Below are positions 8,847-16,671 of a stretch of DNA of 64,000 nt, one piece after another. The notes under the pieces are model-generated. The model saw nothing but the letters and a program-made list of their open reading frames with translations. It was not told where the DNA came from and did no database searches. This DNA is from Novosphingobium subterraneum. GTDB lineage: Bacteria; Pseudomonadota; Alphaproteobacteria; Sphingomonadales; Sphingomonadaceae. The DNA lies in contig NZ_JRVC01000011.1 of assembly GCF_000807925.1 (NCBI RefSeq), forward strand, positions 95,273 to 159,272, written 5' to 3'. Positions within the stretch are counted from its first letter, which is position 1. Every line of letters begins with the position of its first letter. The position numbers were made by a program, and so were the translations under genes.

Positions 8847-10481
8847 ATGGCTGACTATGTAATTATTGGAGGTGGGTCGTCGGGCGGCGTTATCGCCAGC
8901 CGGTTGTCCGAGGACCCCGATGTCACCGTTTGCCTGCTCGAGGCAGGCGGCCCAGGCACCTCGCCGCTTGTGTCCACGCCCGGCGCTTTTGGGGCGCTGA
9001 TCCAAGACTATCGGATCAATACGCTCAACTGGCGGTTCAACACCGACCCTTCAAAGGCGCTCAACGACCGCCGCCTCTACAATCCGCGCGGGAAGATGCT
9101 GGGTGGATCGAGCGGTATGAACGGGATGGTCTATATCCGCGGCGACCGGTCGGATTTCGACCACTGGGCCGAACTCGGCAACGACGGCTGGGGTTACAAC
9201 GATGTCCTGTCCTATTTCCGCAAGGCTGAGAATAATGAGCGCGGTGAGGATGAGTTTCACGGCTCGTCGGGACCGCTTCACGTATCCAACGGCAAGCGCG
9301 AATTCGATGTCTATGATGCTTTCATCGAGGCGGCGACTGGACTGGACCATCAAGCCAATCCGGACTTCAATGGTGCCAGCCAGGAAGGTGTCGGCATCTA
9401 TCAGTTTACCGTGAAGGACGGGAAGCGCGCCAGCGTGAAGGCGTGTTACCTTGATCCGGTGATGGGCAGGCGCGGCAACCTCCGCGTCGAAGTACATGCC
9501 CGCGTCCATCGTATCAGGTTTGAGGGCAACCGCGCGGTGGCAGTCGAGTATTCCCAGGACGGGCAGTTGAAGACGATCCCGTGCGAAAAGGAAGTCATTG
9601 TCAGCGGCGGCGCCTATAATTCGCCCCAACTGTTGATGCTTTCCGGTATCGGACCGCGTGATGAGTTGGAGAAGCATGGAATCGAAGTGATTCATGATAT
9701 TCCCGGTGTCGGCCAGAATCTTCACGACCATCCTGACCTGATGCTGATCTACCAGTCGAAGAAGCGGCTCGGGATCGCACTCAATGTCGTTGGCGCGCTC
9801 AAGACCGTGCGAGACCTATTCCAGTATCTCACGCAAAGGAAAAGCTGGCTGGCATCGCCGCCCACGGCTGCAGGCGGTTTCTTGCGATCCGCGCCGGGGC
9901 AGAACCGGGCGGACTGCCAGGTCCATGTCGTGCCGCTCGCCTATCGCGACCATGCGCGCGACTACAAGCTGATGACGAAATGGGGCTATGCGATCATTCT
10001 CAATATTGGGCGCCCAAAGAGCCGCGGCTGGGTTGCCTTACATGACTCAAACCCCGAATCCGATCCCAAGATGGACCTCAATCTCTTGAGTCATCCCGAC
10101 GACCTCAAGACGTTGCGCAATGCCTTCCGTGTCGTGCAGGAGATCCTGCATTCGGATCGCATGAAGGCGATGATGAAACGGCCTCTCTATCCTGACCGCT
10201 ACCTTGAAACTGATGAAGAGATCGACGCCTATATCCGGGCAGAAGCCAATCATGCTTATCATCCGGTGGGAACATGCAAGATGGGCACCGACGAGATGGC
10301 GGTGGTCGACAACCGCCTGCGCGTTCACGGCCTCGCAAATATCCGCGTGGCCGATGCCTCGATCATGCCATCAATCGTCAACGGCAACACCAATGCAACC
10401 TGCATCATGATCGGCGAGAAAGCCGCCGACATGATCCGGCACGATAATATGAGCAGCAAGAATAGCATCGCAGAATATTGA
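8847..10481 (+). CDS. GMC-family FAD alcohol dehydrogenase
   Basis: A 544-residue flavoprotein of the glucose-methanol-choline family, oxidising a primary alcohol to an aldehyde. The N-terminus has the FAD dinucleotide fold (DYVIIGGGSSGGVIASRLSE, then LLEAGG), followed by the GMC signatures GKMLGGSSGMNGMVYIRG and GGAYNSPQLLMLSGIG. The catalytic His block is AYHPVGTCKMG and the C-terminal partner block is PSIVNGNTNATC. It is similar in size to choline, medium-chain-alcohol (AlkJ-like) and polyethylene glycol dehydrogenases; the substrate cannot be read from sequence. AAGGGAAGCAA before the ATG contains the ribosome site. Its last codons contain copy 4 of the 33-bp element. Confidence 0.92.
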   Translation: MADYVIIGGGSSGGVIASRLSEDPDVTVCLLEAGGPGTSPLVSTPGAFGALIQDYRINTLNWRFNTDPSKALNDRRLYNPRGKMLGGSSGMNGMVYIRGDRSDFDHWAELGNDGWGYNDVLSYFRKAENNERGEDEFHGSSGPLHVSNGKREFDVYDAFIEAATGLDHQANPDFNGASQEGVGIYQFTVKDGKRASVKACYLDPVMGRRGNLRVEVHARVHRIRFEGNRAVAVEYSQDGQLKTIPCEKEVIVSGGAYNSPQLLMLSGIGPRDELEKHGIEVIHDIPGVGQNLHDHPDLMLIYQSKKRLGIALNVVGALKTVRDLFQYLTQRKSWLASPPTAAGGFLRSAPGQNRADCQVHVVPLAYRDHARDYKLMTKWGYAIILNIGRPKSRGWVALHDSNPESDPKMDLNLLSHPDDLKTLRNAFRVVQEILHSDRMKAMMKRPLYPDRYLETDEEIDAYIRAEANHAYHPVGTCKMGTDEMAVVDNRLRVHGLANIRVADASIMPSIVNGNTNATCIMIGEKAADMIRHDNMSSKNSIAEY

Positions 10482-10490
10482 ATTGGACGA
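10458..10490 (+). promoter_or_regulatory. 33-bp regulon element, copy 4
   Basis: It begins AAGAATAGCA and ends TTGAATTGGACGA, with the same 33-base span as the other copies. It overlaps the last 24 bases of the GMC gene and precedes the acyl-CoA ligase gene by 120 bases, so it probably gives the beta-oxidation genes their own promoter. Confidence 0.7.
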
Positions 10491-10611
10491 TTGGATCAAT
10501 GCTGCAGACACAGATGCTTACGAAAAGAAGTCCGGAGAGGCCTATCGCATGTCAGTTTATTATGTGTCGACTGCGCCATTGTGGGCGAGCGCCTTAGAGG
10601 AGCGCGGCTGA
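10483..10611 (+). CDS. Possible small ORF overlapping the ligase start (42 aa)
   Basis: It begins at a TTG inside the 33-bp element and ends in a TGATG overlap with the acyl-CoA ligase start, so it could couple translation. The peptide (DDWINAADTDAYEKK...) has no recognised relatives. It may be non-coding leader sequence or a gene remnant. Confidence 0.22.
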   Translation: MDDWINAADTDAYEKKSGEAYRMSVYYVSTAPLWASALEERG

Positions 10612-12155
10612 TGGACGTCCGTACGCAAATACGTCGCGCCGCACGTTATTTCGCCCAGCAAGAGGCTCTCGTTCACGGCCACAGGCGGTTGACTTTCTCG
10701 GAAGCCTGGTTGCGCGGCGTGAAGCTCGCAAATGCTCTTGCGGAGTGCGGCCTTCAACCGGGTGACCGGATTGCTACGCTGGAGAAGAACTCCATCGAGG
10801 CCGCCGACATCATACTGGCGGCTGCCATTGGAAACTATACGCGTGTTCCTCTCTATGCGCGCAACCGATGTGAAGCGCACGCCCATATGATCGCGAGTAC
10901 CGGATCTCGGTTGGCGCTGGTCGATGAGGCATTGGCTTCGGAGTTGGCGGGGCTGGATGCCCAAGCTCCGACGCTTGAGCGGATCATTATCCGCGATCAC
11001 AACTATGAGAATTGGTTGGCGACAGCCTCGGACCGGGATCCTGATCCCGTCGTCGCGCCGGAGGACTATTGTGTCATCCGCCACACCGGCGGCACGACGG
11101 GCAAACCCAAGGGCGTTGCCTATCGGCACCGTTCATGGATGACGATCTCCGCCGCATTTTTCAGCATCGGCCCCCAAGTGGCCCCAGGGGATGCCATTCT
11201 GCATGTCGGCCCGTTGTCCCATGCATCGGGCTTCCTGTTCGTGCCGGCCTGGTATTGCGGCGCCCGCAACGTGATGATGGACGGCTTCGATCCAGCGTCC
11301 TTTCTTGACACTCTCGAGCAGGAACGGATCAGCCATGCCTTTGTAGCCCCCACCATGCTCAATGCCATAGTGCATCACGACGGGGCATATGGCCGCCACT
11401 TTCCGAATTTGAAGTTTCTGCTGAGTGCTTCAGCGCCGATCTCCGAGCCGACGCTTCGCAAGTCGTGCCAGATATTCGGGAATCATGTTCTTCATTCGGG
11501 CTATGGACAGACCGAAATCCTGCCCATCGCGTCTATGGGGCCCAACGAGTGGTTCGGCGAATTTGAAGGTTCTGCCCCAATTCGGGCGGTCGGACGTCCC
11601 ATGAGTGGCGCCGATATCGAAATCCGTAACGAGGACGGAAAGGTGCTGGGACCAAACGAGCCCGGCGAGATCGTCGCACGGTTCGAAAATGGCCAGATGG
11701 AGGAATTCTGGAACGATCCGGAGGAAACCGCCCGGCGCATGGAAGATGGCTGGGTCAAAACCGGCGATGTCGGCATGATCGACACAAACGGATTTTTGTA
11801 TCTGCTCGATCGCAACAACGACATGATCGTGTCAGGCGGCTTCAATATCTATCCCACCGAAATCGAAAACGTAATTGCCGACCATCCCGGTGTACTCGAG
11901 GTCGCGGTCTTTGGCGTGCCCCATGAAAAATGGGGTGAAACGCCGCTTGCAATGGTGCGTGTCAAGCCCGGAGCACAAATCACGGAGACCGAGATAATAG
12001 ATTTGGTGCGCCAGCGTCTGGGCTCCGCAAAAAAGCCAAGCAAGGTCGTTTTTACCGCCGAGCCACTGCCGTTGAGCAATGTCGGAAAGGTGCTTCGTTC
12101 AAAGCTTCGAGAGCCCTATTGGGCGGGCCAGGACCGGCGCATTTCGGGGGCATGA
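10611..12155 (+). CDS. AMP-forming acyl-CoA synthetase
   Basis: A 514-residue ligase of the ANL superfamily that converts the carboxylic acid from the aldehyde dehydrogenase to its CoA thioester with ATP. Motifs: phosphate loop TGGTTGKPKG at residues 159-168, GYGQTE adenylate site, KTGDVG, hinge DRNNDMIVSGGFNIYP, and the C-terminal catalytic lysine in SNVGKVLRSKL. The start is placed at 10611 because TTAGAGGAGCG provides a ribosome site; the longer frame beginning at 10491 would swallow the leader. It heads the run ligase, hydratase, thiolase, acyl-CoA dehydrogenase and SDR, all on the + strand with gaps of 31 to 105 bases. Confidence 0.92.
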   Translation: MDVRTQIRRAARYFAQQEALVHGHRRLTFSEAWLRGVKLANALAECGLQPGDRIATLEKNSIEAADIILAAAIGNYTRVPLYARNRCEAHAHMIASTGSRLALVDEALASELAGLDAQAPTLERIIIRDHNYENWLATASDRDPDPVVAPEDYCVIRHTGGTTGKPKGVAYRHRSWMTISAAFFSIGPQVAPGDAILHVGPLSHASGFLFVPAWYCGARNVMMDGFDPASFLDTLEQERISHAFVAPTMLNAIVHHDGAYGRHFPNLKFLLSASAPISEPTLRKSCQIFGNHVLHSGYGQTEILPIASMGPNEWFGEFEGSAPIRAVGRPMSGADIEIRNEDGKVLGPNEPGEIVARFENGQMEEFWNDPEETARRMEDGWVKTGDVGMIDTNGFLYLLDRNNDMIVSGGFNIYPTEIENVIADHPGVLEVAVFGVPHEKWGETPLAMVRVKPGAQITETEIIDLVRQRLGSAKKPSKVVFTAEPLPLSNVGKVLRSKLREPYWAGQDRRISGA

Positions 12156-12221
12156 CCGACGCAGCCATCCTAGCCACATCCTCTATTCCGGTGACCGCCT
12201 GCCGGCGCGCGGGAGACTGCA

Positions 12222-13016
12222 ATGGACTATGAATACATCCTGGTTGAGCAACGCGGCCCAGCGCTTTGGGTGACCCTCAACCGGCCGGCAGCGTTGAACA
12301 GTCTGTCGTTGGCTTTGGCCGAGGAACTCGCCGCAGCGATCGAGGCAGCGGAAGCAGATGCGACGGTGCGCGCTTGCATTCTTACCGGCGCCGGACGGGC
12401 GTTTTGCGCTGGCGCGGATCTGCTCGCAATTGGCGATGGAACAGGCGGACAAACTCTCGCCGAACGCTTAAATCTGTTTCTGCCGCCGCTCGGTCAGGCT
12501 TTTAACAGGATCGAGACGTCGCGCCTTCCGATAATTGCGGCGGTCAACGGCCTTACGCTCGCCGGCGGCTTGGAACTGGTGTTGTGCTGTGATCTCGTCA
12601 TTGCCGCGCACCCGGCCAGATTTGGCGACGCCCATGCAAATTACGGCCTGTTGCCCGGCGGTGGAGGGTCGGTTCGACTCCCTAGGAAGATCGGCGAAGC
12701 GCGTGCGAAACATCTGATGATGACCGGCGGGACCATCTCGGCTGCCGAGATGAAGGAAGCCGGACTCGTGACCCAACTGGTTGCTCCCGAGGATCTCATT
12801 GCGGCAGCGCAAGCGCTGGTAGAATCTCTTGCAGAAAAGAGCCGGCCAGGGCTCGCCTACATGAAGCAGCTAGTCCGCGCTGCGCAGGATAGCTCGCTCG
12901 AAGTCGGGCTGCGTCAGGAACTCGAAACCATGGCTGCTTACGCCTTGTCCAACGACATTGTCGAAGGACTGGCGGCATTCCGGGAGAAGCGGAAGCCCGA
13001 TTTTTCCGACCGGTGA
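12222..13016 (+). CDS. Enoyl-CoA hydratase/isomerase family protein
   Basis: A 264-residue crotonase-fold enzyme expected to hydrate the enoyl-CoA formed by the acyl-CoA dehydrogenase. The oxyanion-hole segments AGRAFCAGADL and NGLTLAGGLELVLCCD are present, as is PGGGGSVRLPRKIG. The position that is usually Glu in the xPExxLGxxPG motif reads His (FGDAHANYGLLPG), so one of the two hydratase glutamates appears absent. It could therefore be a hydratase with altered chemistry, an isomerase or a thioesterase-like member. Its place inside the beta-oxidation run still favours a CoA-ester role. Confidence 0.85.
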   Translation: MDYEYILVEQRGPALWVTLNRPAALNSLSLALAEELAAAIEAAEADATVRACILTGAGRAFCAGADLLAIGDGTGGQTLAERLNLFLPPLGQAFNRIETSRLPIIAAVNGLTLAGGLELVLCCDLVIAAHPARFGDAHANYGLLPGGGGSVRLPRKIGEARAKHLMMTGGTISAAEMKEAGLVTQLVAPEDLIAAAQALVESLAEKSRPGLAYMKQLVRAAQDSSLEVGLRQELETMAAYALSNDIVEGLAAFREKRKPDFSDR

Positions 13017-13047
13017 GACCTGATCGGATGCGGAACACATTGGAAGA

Positions 13048-14298
13048 ATGGATCAACGAATGACCGACATATTCGTCATGGGGGTTGGGATGACCCCGTT
13101 CGGAAAACAGTTCGACAAGAGCCTGAAAATGCTCTGCGCCGAAGCTTCGTCGCAGGCCTTTTCCGACGCAGGATGCACCGCCGGCGATGTCGAAGCCATC
13201 TTCTTCGGCAATTGCGTCCAGGGGCATATGGAGGGCCAGGACATGATCCGCGGCGAAATCGTGGCGCGAGCGATGGGCATCTCAAGCGTTCCCGTGGTGA
13301 ATGTCGAAAACGCATGTGCGACGGCTTCCACGGCCTTGCACATGGCCGCCGCCTATGTTCGATCGGGGGCAGCGGATGTCGTACTCGCGCTCGGCGCGGA
13401 GAAGATGTACTCGCCCGACAAGGCGCTCATGTTCAGTGCATTCGATGGCGCTTGGGACGTGCATGAAACCGAGTCGGGCCGCGCGCAGCTGCTGGCCATG
13501 GGCAATGGCGTCGATGTTCCGGAAGGAACGACATCGAGTCAGCCTTACAGCGTTTTCATGGATGTATACGCCGCGATGGCACGCGCGCACATGAAGACCT
13601 ACGGCTCGACGCAAGCGCAAATCGCGGCCGTCTCGGCGAAAAATCACATGCATTCGACGCGCAATCTGCTTGCCCAGTATCGCCTCCCATATACCGTCGA
13701 AAGTGTACTCGCTGCGCCTCCGATCGTTTACCCGTTCACACTGCCGATGTGCTCCCCGATCAGCGACGGCGCCGCCGCTGCGATCATCTGCAGCGAAGCC
13801 GGTCGGCGCAAACTGTCGGCAGCCCCGGACAGGGCGCTAAGAATCCTGGCGTCTGTGCTGCAAACCGGCGCCGCGCGCGATCCCTTTGATTATGACCACC
13901 ATGTCAGCCGCCTTGCGGCGAACCGGGCCTATGCGATGGCCGGCGTGGGGCCAGAAGATATTGGCGTCGCGGAGGTGCATGACGCCACGGCGGTTGGCGA
14001 GATCATTGAAATCGAGGCGCTCGGCCTGACGCCGCCTGGCGAGGGCGGACTCGCGGCAGAGCGCGGTGAGACGGCGCTGGGTGGGCGTATTCCGGTAAAC
14101 ACGTCGGGCGGGCTTGAATGCAAGGGACATCCGATCGGCGCCACCGGGCTCGGCCAAATCTACGAGCTTGCGCTGCAATTGCGCGGCGAGGCGGAAGATC
14201 GACAGGTTCCGAATGCCCGGTTCGCGATCGCGCAGAACGGCGGAGGTGTCATCGGGGTGGAAGAGGCGGTGGTCGCCGTCACGATCCTGGGCCGGTAG
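13048..14298 (+). CDS. Thiolase, SCPx/lipid-transfer type
   Basis: A 416-residue thiolase. The nucleophilic cysteine is Cys90 in VENACATAS, and the catalytic His block GHPIGATG follows NTSGGLECK. The C-terminal block is QNGGGVIGVEEA rather than the usual CxGxG of fatty-acid thiolases, as in the SCPx-like thiolases that act on branched-chain or sterol side-chain beta-ketoacyl-CoAs. It would release acetyl- or propionyl-CoA. Translation may start at the ATG at 13048 or at the in-frame ATG at 13060. It is 31 bases downstream of the hydratase. Confidence 0.9.
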   Translation: MDQRMTDIFVMGVGMTPFGKQFDKSLKMLCAEASSQAFSDAGCTAGDVEAIFFGNCVQGHMEGQDMIRGEIVARAMGISSVPVVNVENACATASTALHMAAAYVRSGAADVVLALGAEKMYSPDKALMFSAFDGAWDVHETESGRAQLLAMGNGVDVPEGTTSSQPYSVFMDVYAAMARAHMKTYGSTQAQIAAVSAKNHMHSTRNLLAQYRLPYTVESVLAAPPIVYPFTLPMCSPISDGAAAAIICSEAGRRKLSAAPDRALRILASVLQTGAARDPFDYDHHVSRLAANRAYAMAGVGPEDIGVAEVHDATAVGEIIEIEALGLTPPGEGGLAAERGETALGGRIPVNTSGGLECKGHPIGATGLGQIYELALQLRGEAEDRQVPNARFAIAQNGGGVIGVEEAVVAVTILGR

Positions 14299-14335
14299 TT
14301 GTCAGAGCGCGCCTAGGGAAACACGGGGTCACGAT

Positions 14336-15481
14336 ATGAACTTTGAGCTGTCCGATGAACAACGCATGGCGGTGGAAACCGTCCGCCGCTTTCTCGACAA
14401 CAAGCTTGAGCCGGAAATCCGCCGGCATGGGGAGCGATTCATCCCCAAACCGCTCATGAAGGAATGGACTCAAGCACTGACCGGCTATGGCCATATTACC
14501 GCACCGCATCAGGAGCAATGGGGCGGGCTTGATATGGGATGGCTCACTCATCTGCTCATTTTCGAGGAGATCGCCTATTCCTCGCTCGATGTGGCCATAC
14601 CCGGCTTCATCAACGCGGTTGGCGCAGAACTCATCCGCCGCTTCGCCCCGGAGACGATCAAGCAACGCTATCTTGCCGACCTCGTCGCGGCCGAGAAGTT
14701 CGTTTCGCTCGGCATCTCGGAGCCCGATGTCGGCTCGGACGTCGCCGCCATCAAGACACGCGCCGTACGAGACGGCGATTTCTGGGTCATCAATGGCGAA
14801 AAGACCTGGATCACCAACGGAGCCTACTCGGACATCTTCATCTGTACGTGCAAGACTGGCGAAAATGAAGTCACTCACATCCTGGTCGATCGTGACGAGA
14901 GTGAGTATGAGGTGCGCGATATCCAGAAGATGGCGCTCAACGGCCAATCGACTGCACAGATATTCCTGTCCGATTGCCGCGTACCGGTGGCAAACACGAT
15001 CGGCCGGGTCGGCGATGGATTGCGCAATACGTTGCAAGTGTTCGAGATTGCCCGCTGCCATATGGCGATGTGGAGTATCGGCATCGCACGGCGAGCAATG
15101 GATGAGGCGATCGCGTACGCTCGCGATCGCGCGCAGCATGGCAAGAAGATCGCCGGCCATCAGCTGATCGCCGACAAGATCGCCATCATGGCGACCAAGA
15201 TCGACGCAGCCCGTCTGTTGACGCACCGGGCAATATCCCTCGTCCAGGCGGGCACGCGCGCAGAGACGGAATGCTCGATGGCCAAGTGGTACGCCACCGA
15301 AATGGCGATCGAAGCGACGCGCGATGCGCTTCAGATCCATGGCGGCAACGGCGTCACCCGCGAATTCATCGTTGAGCGGCTGGTGCGTGAGGCGATCATT
15401 TGCCCCATCCCCGATGGCACGACGGAGATTCAAAAGCTTGTTGTTTCGCGCGCCCTGACCGGCATTCAAGCCTTTCGGTAA
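14336..15481 (+). CDS. Acyl-CoA dehydrogenase
   Basis: A 381-residue FAD enzyme that introduces the alpha-beta double bond. The N-terminal helical domain starts MNFELSDEQRMAVETVRRFL. The middle domain has LGISEPDVGSD and GEKTWITNGAYSD, and the C-terminal domain has ALQIHGGNGVTREF. Where straight-chain enzymes carry the catalytic base in the YEGT block, this protein reads PDGTTEIQKL, so an Asp occupies the usual Glu position; the base may be Asp or lie elsewhere, as in isovaleryl or long-chain members. The ATG chosen removes an N-terminal extension overlapping the thiolase gene. Confidence 0.9.
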   Translation: MNFELSDEQRMAVETVRRFLDNKLEPEIRRHGERFIPKPLMKEWTQALTGYGHITAPHQEQWGGLDMGWLTHLLIFEEIAYSSLDVAIPGFINAVGAELIRRFAPETIKQRYLADLVAAEKFVSLGISEPDVGSDVAAIKTRAVRDGDFWVINGEKTWITNGAYSDIFICTCKTGENEVTHILVDRDESEYEVRDIQKMALNGQSTAQIFLSDCRVPVANTIGRVGDGLRNTLQVFEIARCHMAMWSIGIARRAMDEAIAYARDRAQHGKKIAGHQLIADKIAIMATKIDAARLLTHRAISLVQAGTRAETECSMAKWYATEMAIEATRDALQIHGGNGVTREFIVERLVREAIICPIPDGTTEIQKLVVSRALTGIQAFR

Positions 15482-15586
15482 GGCTCAGACGAAAACGACA
15501 GCGTCGACGGAAATGGAGCCGCGTGCCTGACTCGCACAGGATCAAATGCGCAGATGCGTCGCTCAGGTAAAAGAGGCAGACAAGCG

Positions 15587-16489
15587 ATGGACGAAGAGCT
15601 TCGTTTCGATGGCAGGGTAGTGGTTGTGACCGGAGCCGGAGGCGGACTTGGGCGCCAGTACGCGCTGATGTTTGGCGGGCGCGGAGCCAAGGTGGTGGTG
15701 AATGATCTGGGTGGCGACGAGAAAGGGAGCGGCAGCTGCTCCACAGCCGCTGACAATGTGGTCGACGAAATTCGAGCCACGGGCGGTCAGGCGGTGGCAA
15801 ATTATGCGTCGGTCGAGGAGGGCGCGCTGATCATCCAAGCCGCGGTTGACAACTTCGGAACCGTTGACGTCGTCATCAACAATGCCGGCATCCTGCGCGA
15901 TGTGAGCTTCCACAAAATGACCGACGAAGACTGGACACTGCTTCAGCGGGTCCATCTGAATGGGACGCGGGCAGTGACGCAGGCAGCATGGCCGATACTG
16001 CGCGACAAGGGCTATGGCCGCATCGTCATGACCACGTCTGCAGCCGCAATCTACGGCAACTTCGGTCAGGCCAACTATGCCGCAGCCAAGCTCGGAATAT
16101 TGGGGCTTGCGAACGCGCTGGCGGAGGAGGGGCGGTCCAGAAACATCCAGGTTAATACGATCGCCCCAATCGCCGCATCGCGTATGACCGCGACTGCCTT
16201 TCCACAAGAGTTTCTCGCCAATCTCAGAGCGGAAGCGATCAGTCCATTGGTCGGTTGGCTTGCGCACGAGAATTGCAGCGAAACCAAAGGGCTTTTTGAA
16301 GTTGGAGCCGGCTATATCGCCAAGCTTAGGTGGGAGCGCGCGCTTGGGCACGCCTTCGGAGCGGACAGGGCGTTCACGCTCGATGATGTCGCCCGGCACT
16401 GGGGTAGAATTGTCGACTTCACGGATGCCGAGCACCCGCTCGGGCTGAATGACAGCCTTGAGGCGGTAGAACGGGCGCTGAGAGCGTAA
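15587..16489 (+). CDS. SDR hydroxyacyl-CoA dehydrogenase (MFE2/17-beta-HSD4-like)
   Basis: A 300-residue short-chain dehydrogenase/reductase. It has the cofactor loop TGAGGGLGRQYA (residues 15-26), NNAG at 98-101, catalytic Ser151, Tyr164 and Lys168 in NYAAAKLG, and NTIAPIAASRMT. The insertion NDLGGDEKGSGSCSTAADNVVDEI-like (split: NDLGGDEKGSG, then STAADNVVDEI) and the C-terminal extension are characteristic of the dehydrogenase unit of peroxisomal-type multifunctional enzyme 2, which oxidises 3-hydroxyacyl-CoAs of branched or sterol-derived acids. It therefore supplies the third beta-oxidation step. An AGAGGCAGA ribosome-site-like stretch precedes the ATG. Confidence 0.88.
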   Translation: MDEELRFDGRVVVVTGAGGGLGRQYALMFGGRGAKVVVNDLGGDEKGSGSCSTAADNVVDEIRATGGQAVANYASVEEGALIIQAAVDNFGTVDVVINNAGILRDVSFHKMTDEDWTLLQRVHLNGTRAVTQAAWPILRDKGYGRIVMTTSAAAIYGNFGQANYAAAKLGILGLANALAEEGRSRNIQVNTIAPIAASRMTATAFPQEFLANLRAEAISPLVGWLAHENCSETKGLFEVGAGYIAKLRWERALGHAFGADRAFTLDDVARHWGRIVDFTDAEHPLGLNDSLEAVERALRA

Positions 16490-16574
16490 TCAACCCGATG
16501 AATTACCATGATATTTTTGAGCGGCCGTCGGGCTGCCGATGGCGTCGTGCTGCCGCCAGATATCGATGAGCAGC

Positions 16575-16607
16575 AGGAATAGTTCTGCAGCGAATTGAAT
16601 TGGACGA
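16575..16607 (+). promoter_or_regulatory. 33-bp regulon element, copy 2
   Basis: It begins AGGAATAGTT and ends TTGAATTGGACGA, 64 bases before the second receptor gene. It shares GAGCAGCA immediately upstream with the region of copy 4, and the following leader resembles that of copy 1, suggesting duplicated receptor promoters. Confidence 0.75.
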
Positions 16608-16671
16608 CGGCCCTCAAATGCCGCCAAACGGCATGAACTACACAATATCTCCTGGGAAGAGAGGATCAGCC

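Noticed and set aside
4505..12155. Annotation of the cargo as a polyethylene-glycol (peg) operon
   Set aside because: Gene order is similar, but the permease and AraC regulator are absent, and racemase plus beta-oxidation genes do not fit polyethylene glycol.
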